From assembly GCF_002904335.1 (NCBI RefSeq), contig NZ_PPHF01000010.1, forward strand, positions 1 to 64,000: a stretch of 64,000 bases of DNA, in the 5' to 3' direction. Origin of the DNA: Amycolatopsis sp. CA-126428 (GTDB lineage Bacteria > Actinomycetota > Actinomycetes > Mycobacteriales > Pseudonocardiaceae). Below, one piece after another: positions 7,303 to 15,473 of the stretch (position 1 is its first letter; each line of letters starts with the position of its first letter). The notes under the pieces were generated by a model. The model was not told where the DNA came from. It was given only the letters and a program-made list of their open reading frames with translations, and ran no database searches. The translations under genes were made by a program, and so were the position numbers.

Positions 7303-8487
7303 TCAGTGCGAGTACTGCTCGTTCATGATGAGGAACGCGCCGAGGCCGTGGAAGTCGTTGGTCTTGCGGGCCCGGGCGTAGTAGTAGGACAGGTCGCCGA
7401 CGTTGGTGCCTTCGCAGATGTCGGTGATGTTCGTCAGGCCGTCCGACCCGAGGGACACCTTCTTCAGCACTCCGGCGTACCCGCGGTCCGCCACCGCCTG
7501 GTAGGACGCCGGCAGGTAGCCGCGCTGGACGCCGCGGGCCATCGTGAACGTGTACATCGACGACGCCGACGTCTCCAGCCAGTTCTTCGAGTCGCCGCCG
7601 CGGTCGACCACCTGGTACCAGCGGCCGGTGGAGGCGTCCTGGTAGCGCTGGTAACCCGCCGCCAGGAACTTGACGACGTCGATCAGCGCGGCCCGCCGCG
7701 GGTGGTTCGCCGGGAGCACCTCGAGGATGTCGATGGTGGCCATGCCGAACCAGCCGATCGCGCGCGCCCAGTGGTACTTCGAGTGGTGCCCGGACCCGGA
7801 CGCCCACGACTCGGAGCCGTCCTCGTCGTAGGCGTGGTACAGCAGGCCCTTCGCCGGTTCGCGCAGGTGGCTGAAGTACACGACGATGTTCTTCGCCGAT
7901 TCTTCGAAGCAGTAGTCGCCGTCGCCGAACGCCGCGCCGTACAGCGCGAGGAACGGCTGGGCCATGTAGACGCCGTCGCCCCACAGCTGGCCGACCTTGC
8001 TGGTGGCGTGGAACATGCCGCCGTCGGACGTCCGGGGGTAGGACGGGAACCGCTTGCGCAGCTGGTCGGCCGCCGTCTTGTACTTCTTGCGGCCCGTTTC
8101 CGCGTACAGCAGCGGCAGCATCTGGCACGAGCGCATCGAGTCCAGGTTGTTGAAGCTGTTGGAGATGCCGCTGTCGGTGATGAACCGGTCGTACCACGCG
8201 ATGATGTAGTCGAGGTACTTCTTCTCGCCGGTGCGCTTGTAGAAGAGGTACTGGCCGTAGAGGTACAGGCCCAGCGTGTAACCCCAGCCGCCGATCTTGT
8301 CCGGCGTGTAGCGCTTCATCGTCGAATCGATCACCGCGCGCGACCAGTCCGTCGGGGCTGCGCCGCCGATCGGGGGAAGCCGGTCCGCGGCCCGCGCGAG
8401 GGGGCCCGCCGCGGCGAGCGCGCCCAGGGCGCCGAGCGTGCCGGTCAGGACCGCGCGCCGGGTCGGGCGAAGGGGATGTTCGGACAT
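7303..8487 (-). CDS. GH105 unsaturated rhamnogalacturonyl hydrolase-like secreted protein
   Basis: 394 residues from the ATG at 8487 (GGGA ribosome-binding site nine bases upstream). The N-terminus is a twin-arginine signal peptide (RPTRRAVLTGTLGALGALAAAG), so export in folded form is likely. The remainder matches the (alpha/alpha)6-barrel GH88/GH105 family of YteR/YesR type: GWGYTLGLYLYGQ, DGGMFHATS, LWGDGVYMAQPFLALYG, and HHSKYHWARAIGWFGMA. These enzymes remove the unsaturated galacturonyl residue left by rhamnogalacturonan lyases. It is transcribed away from the fucosidase gene, sharing a 350-bp control region with a LacI-type operator. Family assignment is firm; substrate is inferred. Confidence 0.87.
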   Translation of the reverse strand: MSEHPLRPTRRAVLTGTLGALGALAAAGPLARAADRLPPIGGAAPTDWSRAVIDSTMKRYTPDKIGGWGYTLGLYLYGQYLFYKRTGEKKYLDYIIAWYDRFITDSGISNSFNNLDSMRSCQMLPLLYAETGRKKYKTAADQLRKRFPSYPRTSDGGMFHATSKVGQLWGDGVYMAQPFLALYGAAFGDGDYCFEESAKNIVVYFSHLREPAKGLLYHAYDEDGSESWASGSGHHSKYHWARAIGWFGMATIDILEVLPANHPRRAALIDVVKFLAAGYQRYQDASTGRWYQVVDRGGDSKNWLETSASSMYTFTMARGVQRGYLPASYQAVADRGYAGVLKKVSLGSDGLTNITDICEGTNVGDLSYYYARARKTNDFHGLGAFLIMNEQYSH

Positions 8488-8625
8488 CGTCGTCCCTTTC
8501 GTGCACTGGCCCCGCGACGCGGTTGAAGGGTGGCCGGGATGCCGATCCGCCGTCCGTCGGCATCCCGACCAGCTCTGGGGGGCGCGGCGTGCTGCCCGTG
8601 TCGCCGGAGCGATGGTCTTGGAAGC

Positions 8626-8691
8626 GAAAGCGCTTCCGGGGGAAACATCTACTCGCCTCCGGGAGGGCGAGTCAAGAGAGATCGGATCTCT
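8626..8691. promoter_or_regulatory. Control region between GH105 and GH29: LacI-type operator plus second inverted repeat
   Basis: GAAAGCGCTTCC at 8626-8637 (central AAGCGCTT palindrome) matches the usual LacI-family operator layout. A hairpin-like pair ACTCGCC/GGGCGAGT follows at about 8651-8672. A perfect inverted repeat AGAGATC-G-GATCTCT lies at 8677-8691, suited to a GntR- or TetR-size dimer. The divergent gene starts are at 8487 (-) and 8840 (+), so both could be controlled from here. No LacI gene is in the window; the ROK regulator at 12 kb is the nearest sugar-responsive candidate. Confidence 0.6.
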
Positions 8692-8839
8692 TGCGTCATA
8701 TATCAGATATTTAACCCGAACGGCGGAAGTGTGGATGTACCGGCCAGCGAAACTTCGCGGAAAGGTCGGATCTAAGGCTTGACCAGGCGTTCCCGCCAGG
8801 AGTACACCACCGGATGGACCAGACCAATGGAGGTCTTTC

Positions 8840-10612
8840 ATGGCACACAGGTTCCTCCGCCGGGTGCTCGTCGCGTGCGCGGCGATGCTGGCGGTGTCCG
8901 GGCTCATCGCCGCGCCCGCTTCGGCGGACCTGCAGAAGCCCTCGCAGCAGTGGCTGCGCGACAGTCAGGCCGGGTTGTTCCTGCACTGGGGCATGCGCAC
9001 GTCACCCGGCTACACCAGTTGCAGCGCCTGGGAAAAGGCGATCACCGACGGCGGGTGGGATCCCGCCTACTGGGTCACCGAAGCCCAGAAGCTGCACGCG
9101 TCGTACCTCGTGCTCGCCTCGTTCCACAGCCGGCTCGGCTACTCGCGGGCCTGGCCGTCGAAGATCCCCGGCAGCTGCTCCACCAAGCGGGACTTCCTCG
9201 GCGAGCTGGTCGCCGCGGCGAAGGCCCGGGGCCTCAAGGTCATCCTCTACATGACCAACGACGCCCAGTGGCACGACGAAGGCGGCCACGAGTGGCTCGA
9301 CTCCGCCGGCTACTCGAAGTACAAGGGCAAGGACATCGATCTCGACAGCCAGAGCGGCTTCGGCCAGTTCAGCTACGACAACTTCTTCGAGGTCATGAAG
9401 AACTACCCCGATCTCGGCGGGTTCTGGATCGACAACGACAACGCCTACTGGGAGTCGCACGACCTGTACCAGCAGATCTACCAGCAGCGCCCGGACTACC
9501 TGATCAGCAACAACAACGAAGACACGCCGATCATGGACACGATCAGCAACGAGCAGAAGACCGGCATGTCGCCGTCGTACGACTACCCGCAGGCGACTTA
9601 CACGGCGATGCCGCGGCTCACCGAGGCGTGCTTCAAGCTCCCCGACACGGGCTCGTGGTGGTACGGCGGATCCAACTCGGCCGTCAACAAGATGCTCAAC
9701 GTCGGCCGGTACATCACGAACTCGGGCTCGTCGATCAAGTCCCTGATGGCCGAGACGGCGATGGTGAACGGGAAGTTCCCCTCGAACCAGGAGGCGTTCA
9801 ACAACTTCGCGAAAACCTACCTGGACGCGATCTGGGAGTCCCTCGGCGGCACCGAAGGCGCCGGGTACATGTACGGCGGCATGCAGCCGGGCTTCTGGAA
9901 CGACGGCGCCCACGGCGTCATCACCATCAAGGGCGACACGCAGTACGTGCACGTCCTGACCAAGCCGTCGACGTCGACGCTGAAGATCCGCGACAACGGC
10001 TACCGCGTCCGCGGTGTCACGAACCTGCGCACCGGCGCGGCGATCTCCTTCAGCCAGGGCGGCGGCAGCCTCACCCTCAGCGGCCTGTCCGGCTGGGACA
10101 CCTACGACACGGTGTTCAAGGTCGAGACGGCGGGCCGCACCGGAACCTACGACCCGAAGACCGTGACGCTCAAGGCGAGCGCGTCGGCGAGTGGCCACAG
10201 TGGACCGGCGGCGAGCGACGGCAGCTACCTGACCTACTTCGACAACAACAAGACGCTGCCGGTCAACCTCGACTACGACCTCGGGACGGCGAAGAAGGTG
10301 CAGTACCTCGGGCTCAACCAGCGGGAGGACTCCGTCAGCTACGCCCGCTCGGACAGCGAGCAGTCGGCGCGGATCAAGGCGTACAAGGTGTTCGTGTCGA
10401 GTGACGGCAAGGACTGGGGCAGCGCGGTGAAGTCCGGGACGCTGCCGAGCCACCGCGGTGTCCAGTTCGTCGACGTCTCCGCGGTGACGGCCCGGTACGT
10501 GCGGCTCCAGGTGACGAGCACGTACGCGGCGTCGAGCGACAGCTCGCGCTACAAGCGGCTGCGGATCGACGAAACCTGGGTGGGCTCGGACTACGCGACC
10601 GCGGCGGGCTGA
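8840..10612 (+). CDS. Secreted GH29-type alpha-L-fucosidase with C-terminal F5/8 type C (CBM32-like) domain
   Basis: 590 residues, ATG at 8840 with GGAGG seven bases upstream. A Sec signal peptide (about residues 1-29) precedes a GH29-like barrel: GLFLHWGMRTSPG near the start, YLVLASFHSRLGYS, then the strand GGFWIDNDNAYW carrying the probable nucleophile Asp198. A linker region (about 375-430) leads to a discoidin/F5-8C domain (about 435-590, ending in VTARYVRLQVTS), which usually binds sugars. Retaining fucosidases release L-fucose from plant or animal glycans. The acid/base residue varies in this family and was not assigned. Divergent from GH105 and probably co-regulated. Confidence 0.83.
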   Translation: MAHRFLRRVLVACAAMLAVSGLIAAPASADLQKPSQQWLRDSQAGLFLHWGMRTSPGYTSCSAWEKAITDGGWDPAYWVTEAQKLHASYLVLASFHSRLGYSRAWPSKIPGSCSTKRDFLGELVAAAKARGLKVILYMTNDAQWHDEGGHEWLDSAGYSKYKGKDIDLDSQSGFGQFSYDNFFEVMKNYPDLGGFWIDNDNAYWESHDLYQQIYQQRPDYLISNNNEDTPIMDTISNEQKTGMSPSYDYPQATYTAMPRLTEACFKLPDTGSWWYGGSNSAVNKMLNVGRYITNSGSSIKSLMAETAMVNGKFPSNQEAFNNFAKTYLDAIWESLGGTEGAGYMYGGMQPGFWNDGAHGVITIKGDTQYVHVLTKPSTSTLKIRDNGYRVRGVTNLRTGAAISFSQGGGSLTLSGLSGWDTYDTVFKVETAGRTGTYDPKTVTLKASASASGHSGPAASDGSYLTYFDNNKTLPVNLDYDLGTAKKVQYLGLNQREDSVSYARSDSEQSARIKAYKVFVSSDGKDWGSAVKSGTLPSHRGVQFVDVSAVTARYVRLQVTSTYAASSDSSRYKRLRIDETWVGSDYATAAG

Positions 10613-10631
10613 GCGGGCCCTGAGTGCCGGA

Positions 10632-10663
10632 CCGCCCAGCCGCCCCCGAACGCGGCTGGGCGG
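10632..10663. terminator. Bidirectional terminator between GH29 and GH63-like genes
   Basis: Perfect 12-bp arms CCGCCCAGCCGC (10632-10643) and its complement (10652-10663) with an 8-nt loop, between convergent stops at 10612 and 10672. Confidence 0.8.
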
Positions 10664-10671
10664 CCCGTTCC

Positions 10672-11907
10672 TCAGTTCCGCTCGGCCAGCAAGTCCACGG
10701 TCAGCGCCGCGGTCCAGCTGAAGGAGCGGGTGCCGTGTCCGGCTGCGGTCAGCGGGTCGACGTACTCGGCGAAGCCGGTCGCGCACGCGGTCTCGAGGAG
10801 GTCCTCGCGCAGGCGGGCGGCGAGCACGTGCTCACCGTGGCAGAGCAGGCCCTGGCGGACCAGCCAGCCGACGTTGAACCACGACGGCCCGCGCCAGTAC
10901 CGGCCCGGGTCGAAGCCCGGCGCGGTCAGGTCGAAGCTCGGGACGCCGTGCACCCGGCCGAGCCGGAAGCGCGGGCCGGTCGCGGTGGCCAGCACGGCGG
11001 GGGCGACCGCCAGGTCCGGCAGCAGCAGCGGCAGCAGGCCCGCGCACGTGTACTCGGGGGCCGGCACGCCAGTGCGGACGTCCCTGGCGAAGAACCAGCC
11101 GGACACGCTGTCCCACAGCGTGTCCTGCAACGCCTTCGTGACGCGGGCCGCGGCCTCGCGGTGGGCGGCCGCGGCCGCGGGCAGCCGGAGGATCTCGGCG
11201 ATCTCGGCCAGCGCCAGCTCGGCGTCGGCCAGCAGCGCGTTGAAGCCCGGGTCCTCCACGACGAAGTTGCCGAAGTCGCGGTAGCCGCTGTCTCGGTAGT
11301 CGGTGGCGAGCCGGACGTACCGGCCGTAGTCCTCGTCGCTCGGCCGGTCGGCGGCTTCGCCGTGCTCCAGGTCGCGGCGGACGAACCCCGTCGACGGCGT
11401 GACGTGCGAGAGCGGGCCGTCCCACGCCGGGCTGTTGTCCATGCCCGACTCCCACGGGTGCACGATCGCCGCGAGGCCGCGGCCGCCCGCGTCGCGCCCG
11501 GTCCGCAGATACTCGTGCCAGGCCCGCAGCTTCGGGTACAGAGTCGCGAGGAACACCGGGTCGGGGTCGGCTTCGTGCACCGCCAGCACCGCCCGGGCGT
11601 GGATCGGCGGCTGGACCAGCCCCGACGTCCGCCCGGCCTGCCAGAAGGCCGGGCCCGGGAAGTACGCCTCGGGCGGGGTGTCAGGATTGAACAGGATGTG
11701 GGGGACGCGGCCGTCGCGCCACTGCGCGGAGAACAGCGTCAGCAGCTCGCGCCGGGCCCGCGAAGGCGAGAGGTGGCGCAGCCCGAACGCGATGAAGGCG
11801 GAGTCCCAGCTCCACTGGTGCGGGTAGAGCCCGCGTGAGGGCACGGTCGACGAGCCGAGCCAGTTGCCCGCGAGGACCTCGGCAGCACGCCCCCATGTTA
11901 CGTTCAT
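10672..11907 (-). CDS. GH63-like (alpha/alpha)6 glycosidase
   Basis: 411 residues with no signal peptide, so probably cytoplasmic. The motif GLYPHQWSWDSAFIAFGL near residue 30 and the C-terminal GRYWRGPSWFNVGWLV plus YVDPLTAAGHGTRSFSWTAAL are characteristic of the GH63/mannosylglycerate hydrolase-like group of trehalase-fold enzymes. These hydrolyse alpha-linked disaccharides or glycosyl glycerates; the substrate cannot be told from sequence. The ATG at 11907 has AGGAGA about 13 bases upstream. It diverges from a ROK regulator over a 58-bp gap containing a TTGTC/GACAA palindrome, which suggests direct control by that regulator. Confidence 0.75.
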   Translation of the reverse strand: MNVTWGRAAEVLAGNWLGSSTVPSRGLYPHQWSWDSAFIAFGLRHLSPSRARRELLTLFSAQWRDGRVPHILFNPDTPPEAYFPGPAFWQAGRTSGLVQPPIHARAVLAVHEADPDPVFLATLYPKLRAWHEYLRTGRDAGGRGLAAIVHPWESGMDNSPAWDGPLSHVTPSTGFVRRDLEHGEAADRPSDEDYGRYVRLATDYRDSGYRDFGNFVVEDPGFNALLADAELALAEIAEILRLPAAAAAHREAAARVTKALQDTLWDSVSGWFFARDVRTGVPAPEYTCAGLLPLLLPDLAVAPAVLATATGPRFRLGRVHGVPSFDLTAPGFDPGRYWRGPSWFNVGWLVRQGLLCHGEHVLAARLREDLLETACATGFAEYVDPLTAAGHGTRSFSWTAALTVDLLAERN

Positions 11908-11934
11908 GTGTCCAACATATCTCCTACTTATGTC

Positions 11935-11948
11935 TTGTCAATGGACAA
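11935..11948. promoter_or_regulatory. Palindrome in the ROK/GH63 divergent promoter
   Basis: TTGTC-AATG-GACAA is a perfect inverted repeat at 11935-11948, 18 bases before the ROK start and 28 bases before the GH63-like start. It is a reasonable operator for the ROK regulator encoded next to it. Confidence 0.5.
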
Positions 11949-11965
11949 AAGTCGAAGGGAACGCG

Positions 11966-13102
11966 ATGGCGAGCGCCGGCGAGCTGTTGCAGCTGGTCAG
12001 GACCGGGCAGGCGACCACGCGGAAGGCCCTGCAGCTCCGCAGTGGGCTGTCCCGTTCGACGCTGACCGCGCGCTTGGACCGGCTCCAGGCCGCGGGCCTG
12101 CTCGCCGAGGGTGGTCAGGAGGACTCCACCGGCGGCCGCCCGGCGCGGCAGCTGCGCTTCGACGACCGGCACGCGGTCGTCCTCGCCGCAAGCATCGACA
12201 CGACGCACGCCGAGGCCGCCGTCACCGACCTGGCGGGGCGGGTGCTGGCGCGCCGCGCGGGCGCGATCCGGGTCGCCGACGGCCCCGAGCCGGTGCTCGA
12301 CCGGGTCGCGGAGTGGTTCGAGGCGCTGCGGGCCGAGGGGGGCCGGCCGGTGTGCGGCGTGGGCGTTTCGGTCCCGGGCCCGGTGGAGCCCGGCCGCGCG
12401 CGGGTCACCCAGCCGCCGATCATGCCGGGCTGGGACGGCTACCCGATCGACGCCCACCTCGGCGCGCGCTTCGGCGCCCCGGTGCTGGTGGACAACGACG
12501 CGAACCTGATGGCGCTGGGTGAGCACCGCGCCCACCACCCGGAGTCGGCGGCGCTGGTCGTGGTGAAGGTGTCGACCGGGATCGGCGCCGGCCTGGTCCT
12601 CGGCGGCGAGGTCTACCGCGGGATCGACGGCGGCGCCGGCGACATCGGTCACATCCGCCTGCCGGAGCACCCGGAAGCGCAGTGCCTGTGCGGTTCCCGC
12701 GGCTGCCTGGCGGCCGTCGCCGGCGGCGGGGCGCTGGCGGCCCGGTTGACCGAGCTGGGGCTGCCGACGAAGTCCGGCTCGGGTGTCCGGGACCGGATCG
12801 TCGCGGGAGAGCCGGCCGCGGTCCGGCTCGCCGAGGTGGCGGGCCGCGAAGTGGGGGAGGTGCTGGCGACCCTCGTCTGCGTGGTCAACCCGGGGGTGGT
12901 GGTGATCGCCGGCGACCTCGCGGAACCGCACTTCGTGGCCGGCGTCCGCGAGGTGCTCTACCGGCGGGCGCTGCCGCGGGCGACGCAGAACCTGCGCGTG
13001 GAAATCGGCGGCTGCGGCGAAGGAATGGCGGTGGCCGGCGCGGTCGCGATGGTCGTCGACGCCGTGTTCGCCCCCGCGGCGGTGGACCGGCGGCTGGCGT
13101 GA
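11966..13102 (+). CDS. ROK-family transcriptional regulator (NagC/XylR type)
   Basis: 378 residues from the ATG at 11966 (GAAGGGA seven bases upstream); an earlier in-frame start would run into the divergent promoter. An N-terminal winged helix (about 5-65, LRSGLSRSTLTARLDRLQAAGLL) is followed by an ASKHA sugar-kinase fold with VGVSVPGPVEPGR, VDNDANLMALGEH and the GDIGHIRL plus zinc motif CLCGSRGCL. Such proteins bind a sugar or sugar phosphate and repress carbohydrate genes. The divergent neighbour is the GH63-like gene, the likely target. Binding of pectin- or fucose-derived sugars is only a guess from the cluster. Confidence 0.88.
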   Translation: MASAGELLQLVRTGQATTRKALQLRSGLSRSTLTARLDRLQAAGLLAEGGQEDSTGGRPARQLRFDDRHAVVLAASIDTTHAEAAVTDLAGRVLARRAGAIRVADGPEPVLDRVAEWFEALRAEGGRPVCGVGVSVPGPVEPGRARVTQPPIMPGWDGYPIDAHLGARFGAPVLVDNDANLMALGEHRAHHPESAALVVVKVSTGIGAGLVLGGEVYRGIDGGAGDIGHIRLPEHPEAQCLCGSRGCLAAVAGGGALAARLTELGLPTKSGSGVRDRIVAGEPAAVRLAEVAGREVGEVLATLVCVVNPGVVVIAGDLAEPHFVAGVREVLYRRALPRATQNLRVEIGGCGEGMAVAGAVAMVVDAVFAPAAVDRRLA

Positions 13103-13449
13103 CGGCCGAAGTACCGCCACCGCCCCCTGTCTTTCGGGCGTTCGGGTGGCGAAGCCCCGGATGCCACGGACTGTCCCGAGTGGACGGAGCAACCGACTTT
13201 AGTAGGTGGCGCACGGTCGTCGCCGGTGGTCCGCGGTACCGGCACGAACCGGACCAACCGCGCATAGGGCATGATTCCTCGCGTTTTCCCTGCGACAAAT
13301 CGGATTTCCGTACCACGGTTAACGCGCGGCGAATTACTGGCCAGATAACGGTTCCGCAAGCACTTCCCCGCGAGCGGAACACCGATCTAGTCTCAGCCGG
13401 TGTTCCAAGGCCCGTTTTCTGGGGGCCGCTTTCGAAGAGGGAGATTTCT
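13103..13449. other. Gene-free upstream region of the sedolisin gene
   Basis: Nearly 350 bases with noticeably lower GC than the neighbours and no convincing gene. It probably holds the promoter and leader of the secreted protease. No clear -35/-10 pair or operator was identified. A weak CGCCACC/GGTGGCG stem just after the ROK stop may terminate that gene. Confidence 0.4.
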
Positions 13450-15381
13450 GTGCGAAGAAGCTCCACCCTGCTCCTTTCGCTCGCGGTGGTGGGTGGCCTG
13501 ACCGGCACCCTGCCGGCGACGGCGTCCGCGCAGGGGCGTCAGGACATTCCGCAGTCGCACCCGTTGTGGGCGAACGCGCAGGCGAAGGTCGCCGACACGG
13601 CGCCCGCCGCGAAGCTGAGCTTCCGGGTCTACCTGAACCAGCGCGACAACGCCGGTGCCGAGGCGCTGGCCCAGGCCGTGTCCGACCCGGACAGCAAGAC
13701 CTACCGCCAGTACCTCAGCCCCGACCAGGTGCGCGACCGCTTCGCGGCCAGTGACGCGACCGTCAGCGCCGTCAAGGCGTGGCTGACCGGCAACGGCTTC
13801 AGCGTCGGCGAGGTCCCGTCGAACCGCGCGTACGTCGAAGCCACCGGCACCGCGGACCAGACGGAAAAGGCGTTCGCCGTCGACCTCGGCAAGTACCGGG
13901 TCAAGGGCCAGACGCTGCGCGCCGCCGACAAGAACCTGTCGGTGCCGGCGAACCTGGCCGGCGACGTGCTCGGCGTCGTCGGTGTCGACCAGGCGACCAA
14001 CCTGTTCAAGCCGGACCACGCGACCGGCTCCGGCACGCCGTCGGACGTCGCGCCCGGGCCCGGCTTCCGCAACGCGCCGCCGTGCAGCGCCTACTACGGC
14101 GAGAAGATCGACACCACCGATCCCGCCTACAACGGCAAGCAGCTGCCGTACGCCCCCTGCGGCTACACACCGGCGCAGCTGCGGTCGGCCTACGGCATCG
14201 ACAAGCTCGGCGCCGACGGCAAGGGCACCACGATCGCCATCGTGGACGCGTTCGCCTCGCCGACCATCTATTCGGACGCGAGCACGTACGCGAAGAAGAA
14301 CGACCCGCAGCACCCGCTGAAGCAGAGCCAGTTCAAGCAGCACGTCTTCCCGGCGAACCCGGTCCTCGAGCCGCCGGACCAGTGCGACGCGGCGGGCTGG
14401 TACGGCGAGGAGACCCTTGACGTCGAGGCCGCCCACGGTCTCGCGCCGGGCGCCGACATCCTCTACGTCGGCGGGGAGTCCTGCGAGGACAACGCCCTCG
14501 ACGTGGCGCTGAACTACGTGGTCGCCGGCCACAAGGCCGACATCGTGTCGAACTCCTACGGCGACACCGGCGAGGACATCCCGGCCGACGAGGTCAAGGT
14601 GTTCAACCAGATCTCGCTGCAGGCGGTCCTCGAGGGCATCGGCGTGTACTTCTCCTCGGGCGACAACGGTGACGAGGTCGCGCGCCTCGGCACGCCGTCG
14701 CCGGACTTCTCCGCCTCGGCGCCGTGGATCACCGCGGTCGGCGGCACGTCCATCGCCATCGGCAAGGACGGCAAGAAGATCTTCGAGACCGGCTGGGAGA
14801 CCAGCAAGTCGGTCCTGACCAACGGCGTCTACGGCCCGGCCAACTACACCAGCGGTTCCGGTGGCGGCACGAGCCGCCTGTTCGAGCAGCCCTTCTACCA
14901 GAAGGGCGTCGTCCCGGACGCGCTGGCGAAGAAGAACCAGACCGGCAACAAGAAGGGCCGCGTCGTCCCGGACATCTCCGCGGTCGGCGACCCGAACACC
15001 GGCTTCCTGGTCGGCCAGACGCAGACCTTCCCGGAGGGTGCGCACTACGACCAGTACCGGATCGGCGGCACGAGCCTCGCGTCGCCGGTGTTCGCCGGCA
15101 TCATGGCGGTGGCCGACAGCTTCGACCACTTCCACCACGGCTTCATCAACCCGGTGATCTACAAGCTGACGTCCCGCACGCCGGCGATCACCGACGTGAA
15201 GCACGTGGACGCCGCGGTGGCCCGCGTCGACTACGCGAACTCGGTCGACGCTTCGGACGGCCTGCTCCGCTCGGTCCGCACGCTGGACTACCAGGGCCTG
15301 ACGATCCACACCACCCCCGGCTACGACGACGTGACCGGCCTCGGTGTGCCCAACGGGCTGCTGTTCCTGCTGCTCGTCTAG
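13450..15381 (+). CDS. Secreted S53 family (sedolisin/kumamolisin-type) serine-carboxyl protease with pro-domain
   Basis: 643 residues from the GTG at 13450, preceded by GAGGGAG. A signal peptide (about 1-30) is followed by a Pro-kumamolisin activation domain (about 40-180: FRVYLNQRDN, YRQYLSPDQV) and the catalytic domain. The S53 catalytic pair is E320 and D324 (GEETLDVEAAHG), and the serine is S542 in GGTSLASPVFAG. The oxyanion Asp follows SNSYG. Conserved C-terminal YDDVTGLGVPNG supplies the calcium-site region. These acid-active proteases act extracellularly in protein scavenging. The frame is open far upstream of the GTG, but that part overlaps the ROK gene and has no signal peptide, so the later start was chosen. 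Confidence 0.92.
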   Translation: MRRSSTLLLSLAVVGGLTGTLPATASAQGRQDIPQSHPLWANAQAKVADTAPAAKLSFRVYLNQRDNAGAEALAQAVSDPDSKTYRQYLSPDQVRDRFAASDATVSAVKAWLTGNGFSVGEVPSNRAYVEATGTADQTEKAFAVDLGKYRVKGQTLRAADKNLSVPANLAGDVLGVVGVDQATNLFKPDHATGSGTPSDVAPGPGFRNAPPCSAYYGEKIDTTDPAYNGKQLPYAPCGYTPAQLRSAYGIDKLGADGKGTTIAIVDAFASPTIYSDASTYAKKNDPQHPLKQSQFKQHVFPANPVLEPPDQCDAAGWYGEETLDVEAAHGLAPGADILYVGGESCEDNALDVALNYVVAGHKADIVSNSYGDTGEDIPADEVKVFNQISLQAVLEGIGVYFSSGDNGDEVARLGTPSPDFSASAPWITAVGGTSIAIGKDGKKIFETGWETSKSVLTNGVYGPANYTSGSGGGTSRLFEQPFYQKGVVPDALAKKNQTGNKKGRVVPDISAVGDPNTGFLVGQTQTFPEGAHYDQYRIGGTSLASPVFAGIMAVADSFDHFHHGFINPVIYKLTSRTPAITDVKHVDAAVARVDYANSVDASDGLLRSVRTLDYQGLTIHTTPGYDDVTGLGVPNGLLFLLLV

Positions 15382-15391
15382 CGCGGTTCGC

Positions 15392-15473
15392 GAAGTCTGC
15401 CGCGGCTCGTCGTGAGTGGTAAGGAGGGTTCTAACCCTCCTTACCACTCACGACCCCGGCCGCGGCAGACTTC
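15392..15473. repeat. Nested palindrome; copy 1 of a 42-bp dispersed inverted repeat
   Basis: Inner element 15411-15452: 20-bp perfect arms CGTGAGTGGTAAGGAGGGTT and complement, separated by CT. Outer arms GAAGTCTGCCGCGG (15392-15405) and complement (15460-15473) extend the stem. It sits between the convergent stops of the protease and the histidine kinase, so it can work as a bidirectional terminator. A second copy lies at 46159-46200 in the opposite orientation. Confidence 0.85.

Noticed and set aside
9002..10786. 594-codon frame antisense to the fucosidase gene
   Set aside because: The product is dominated by Arg, Val and Asp with no domain, and the plus-strand gene is unambiguous.
12682..13449. 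N-terminal extension of the sedolisin frame into the ROK gene
   Set aside because: It overlaps ROK coding sequence and would bury the signal peptide; the GTG at 13450 has a good ribosome-binding site.
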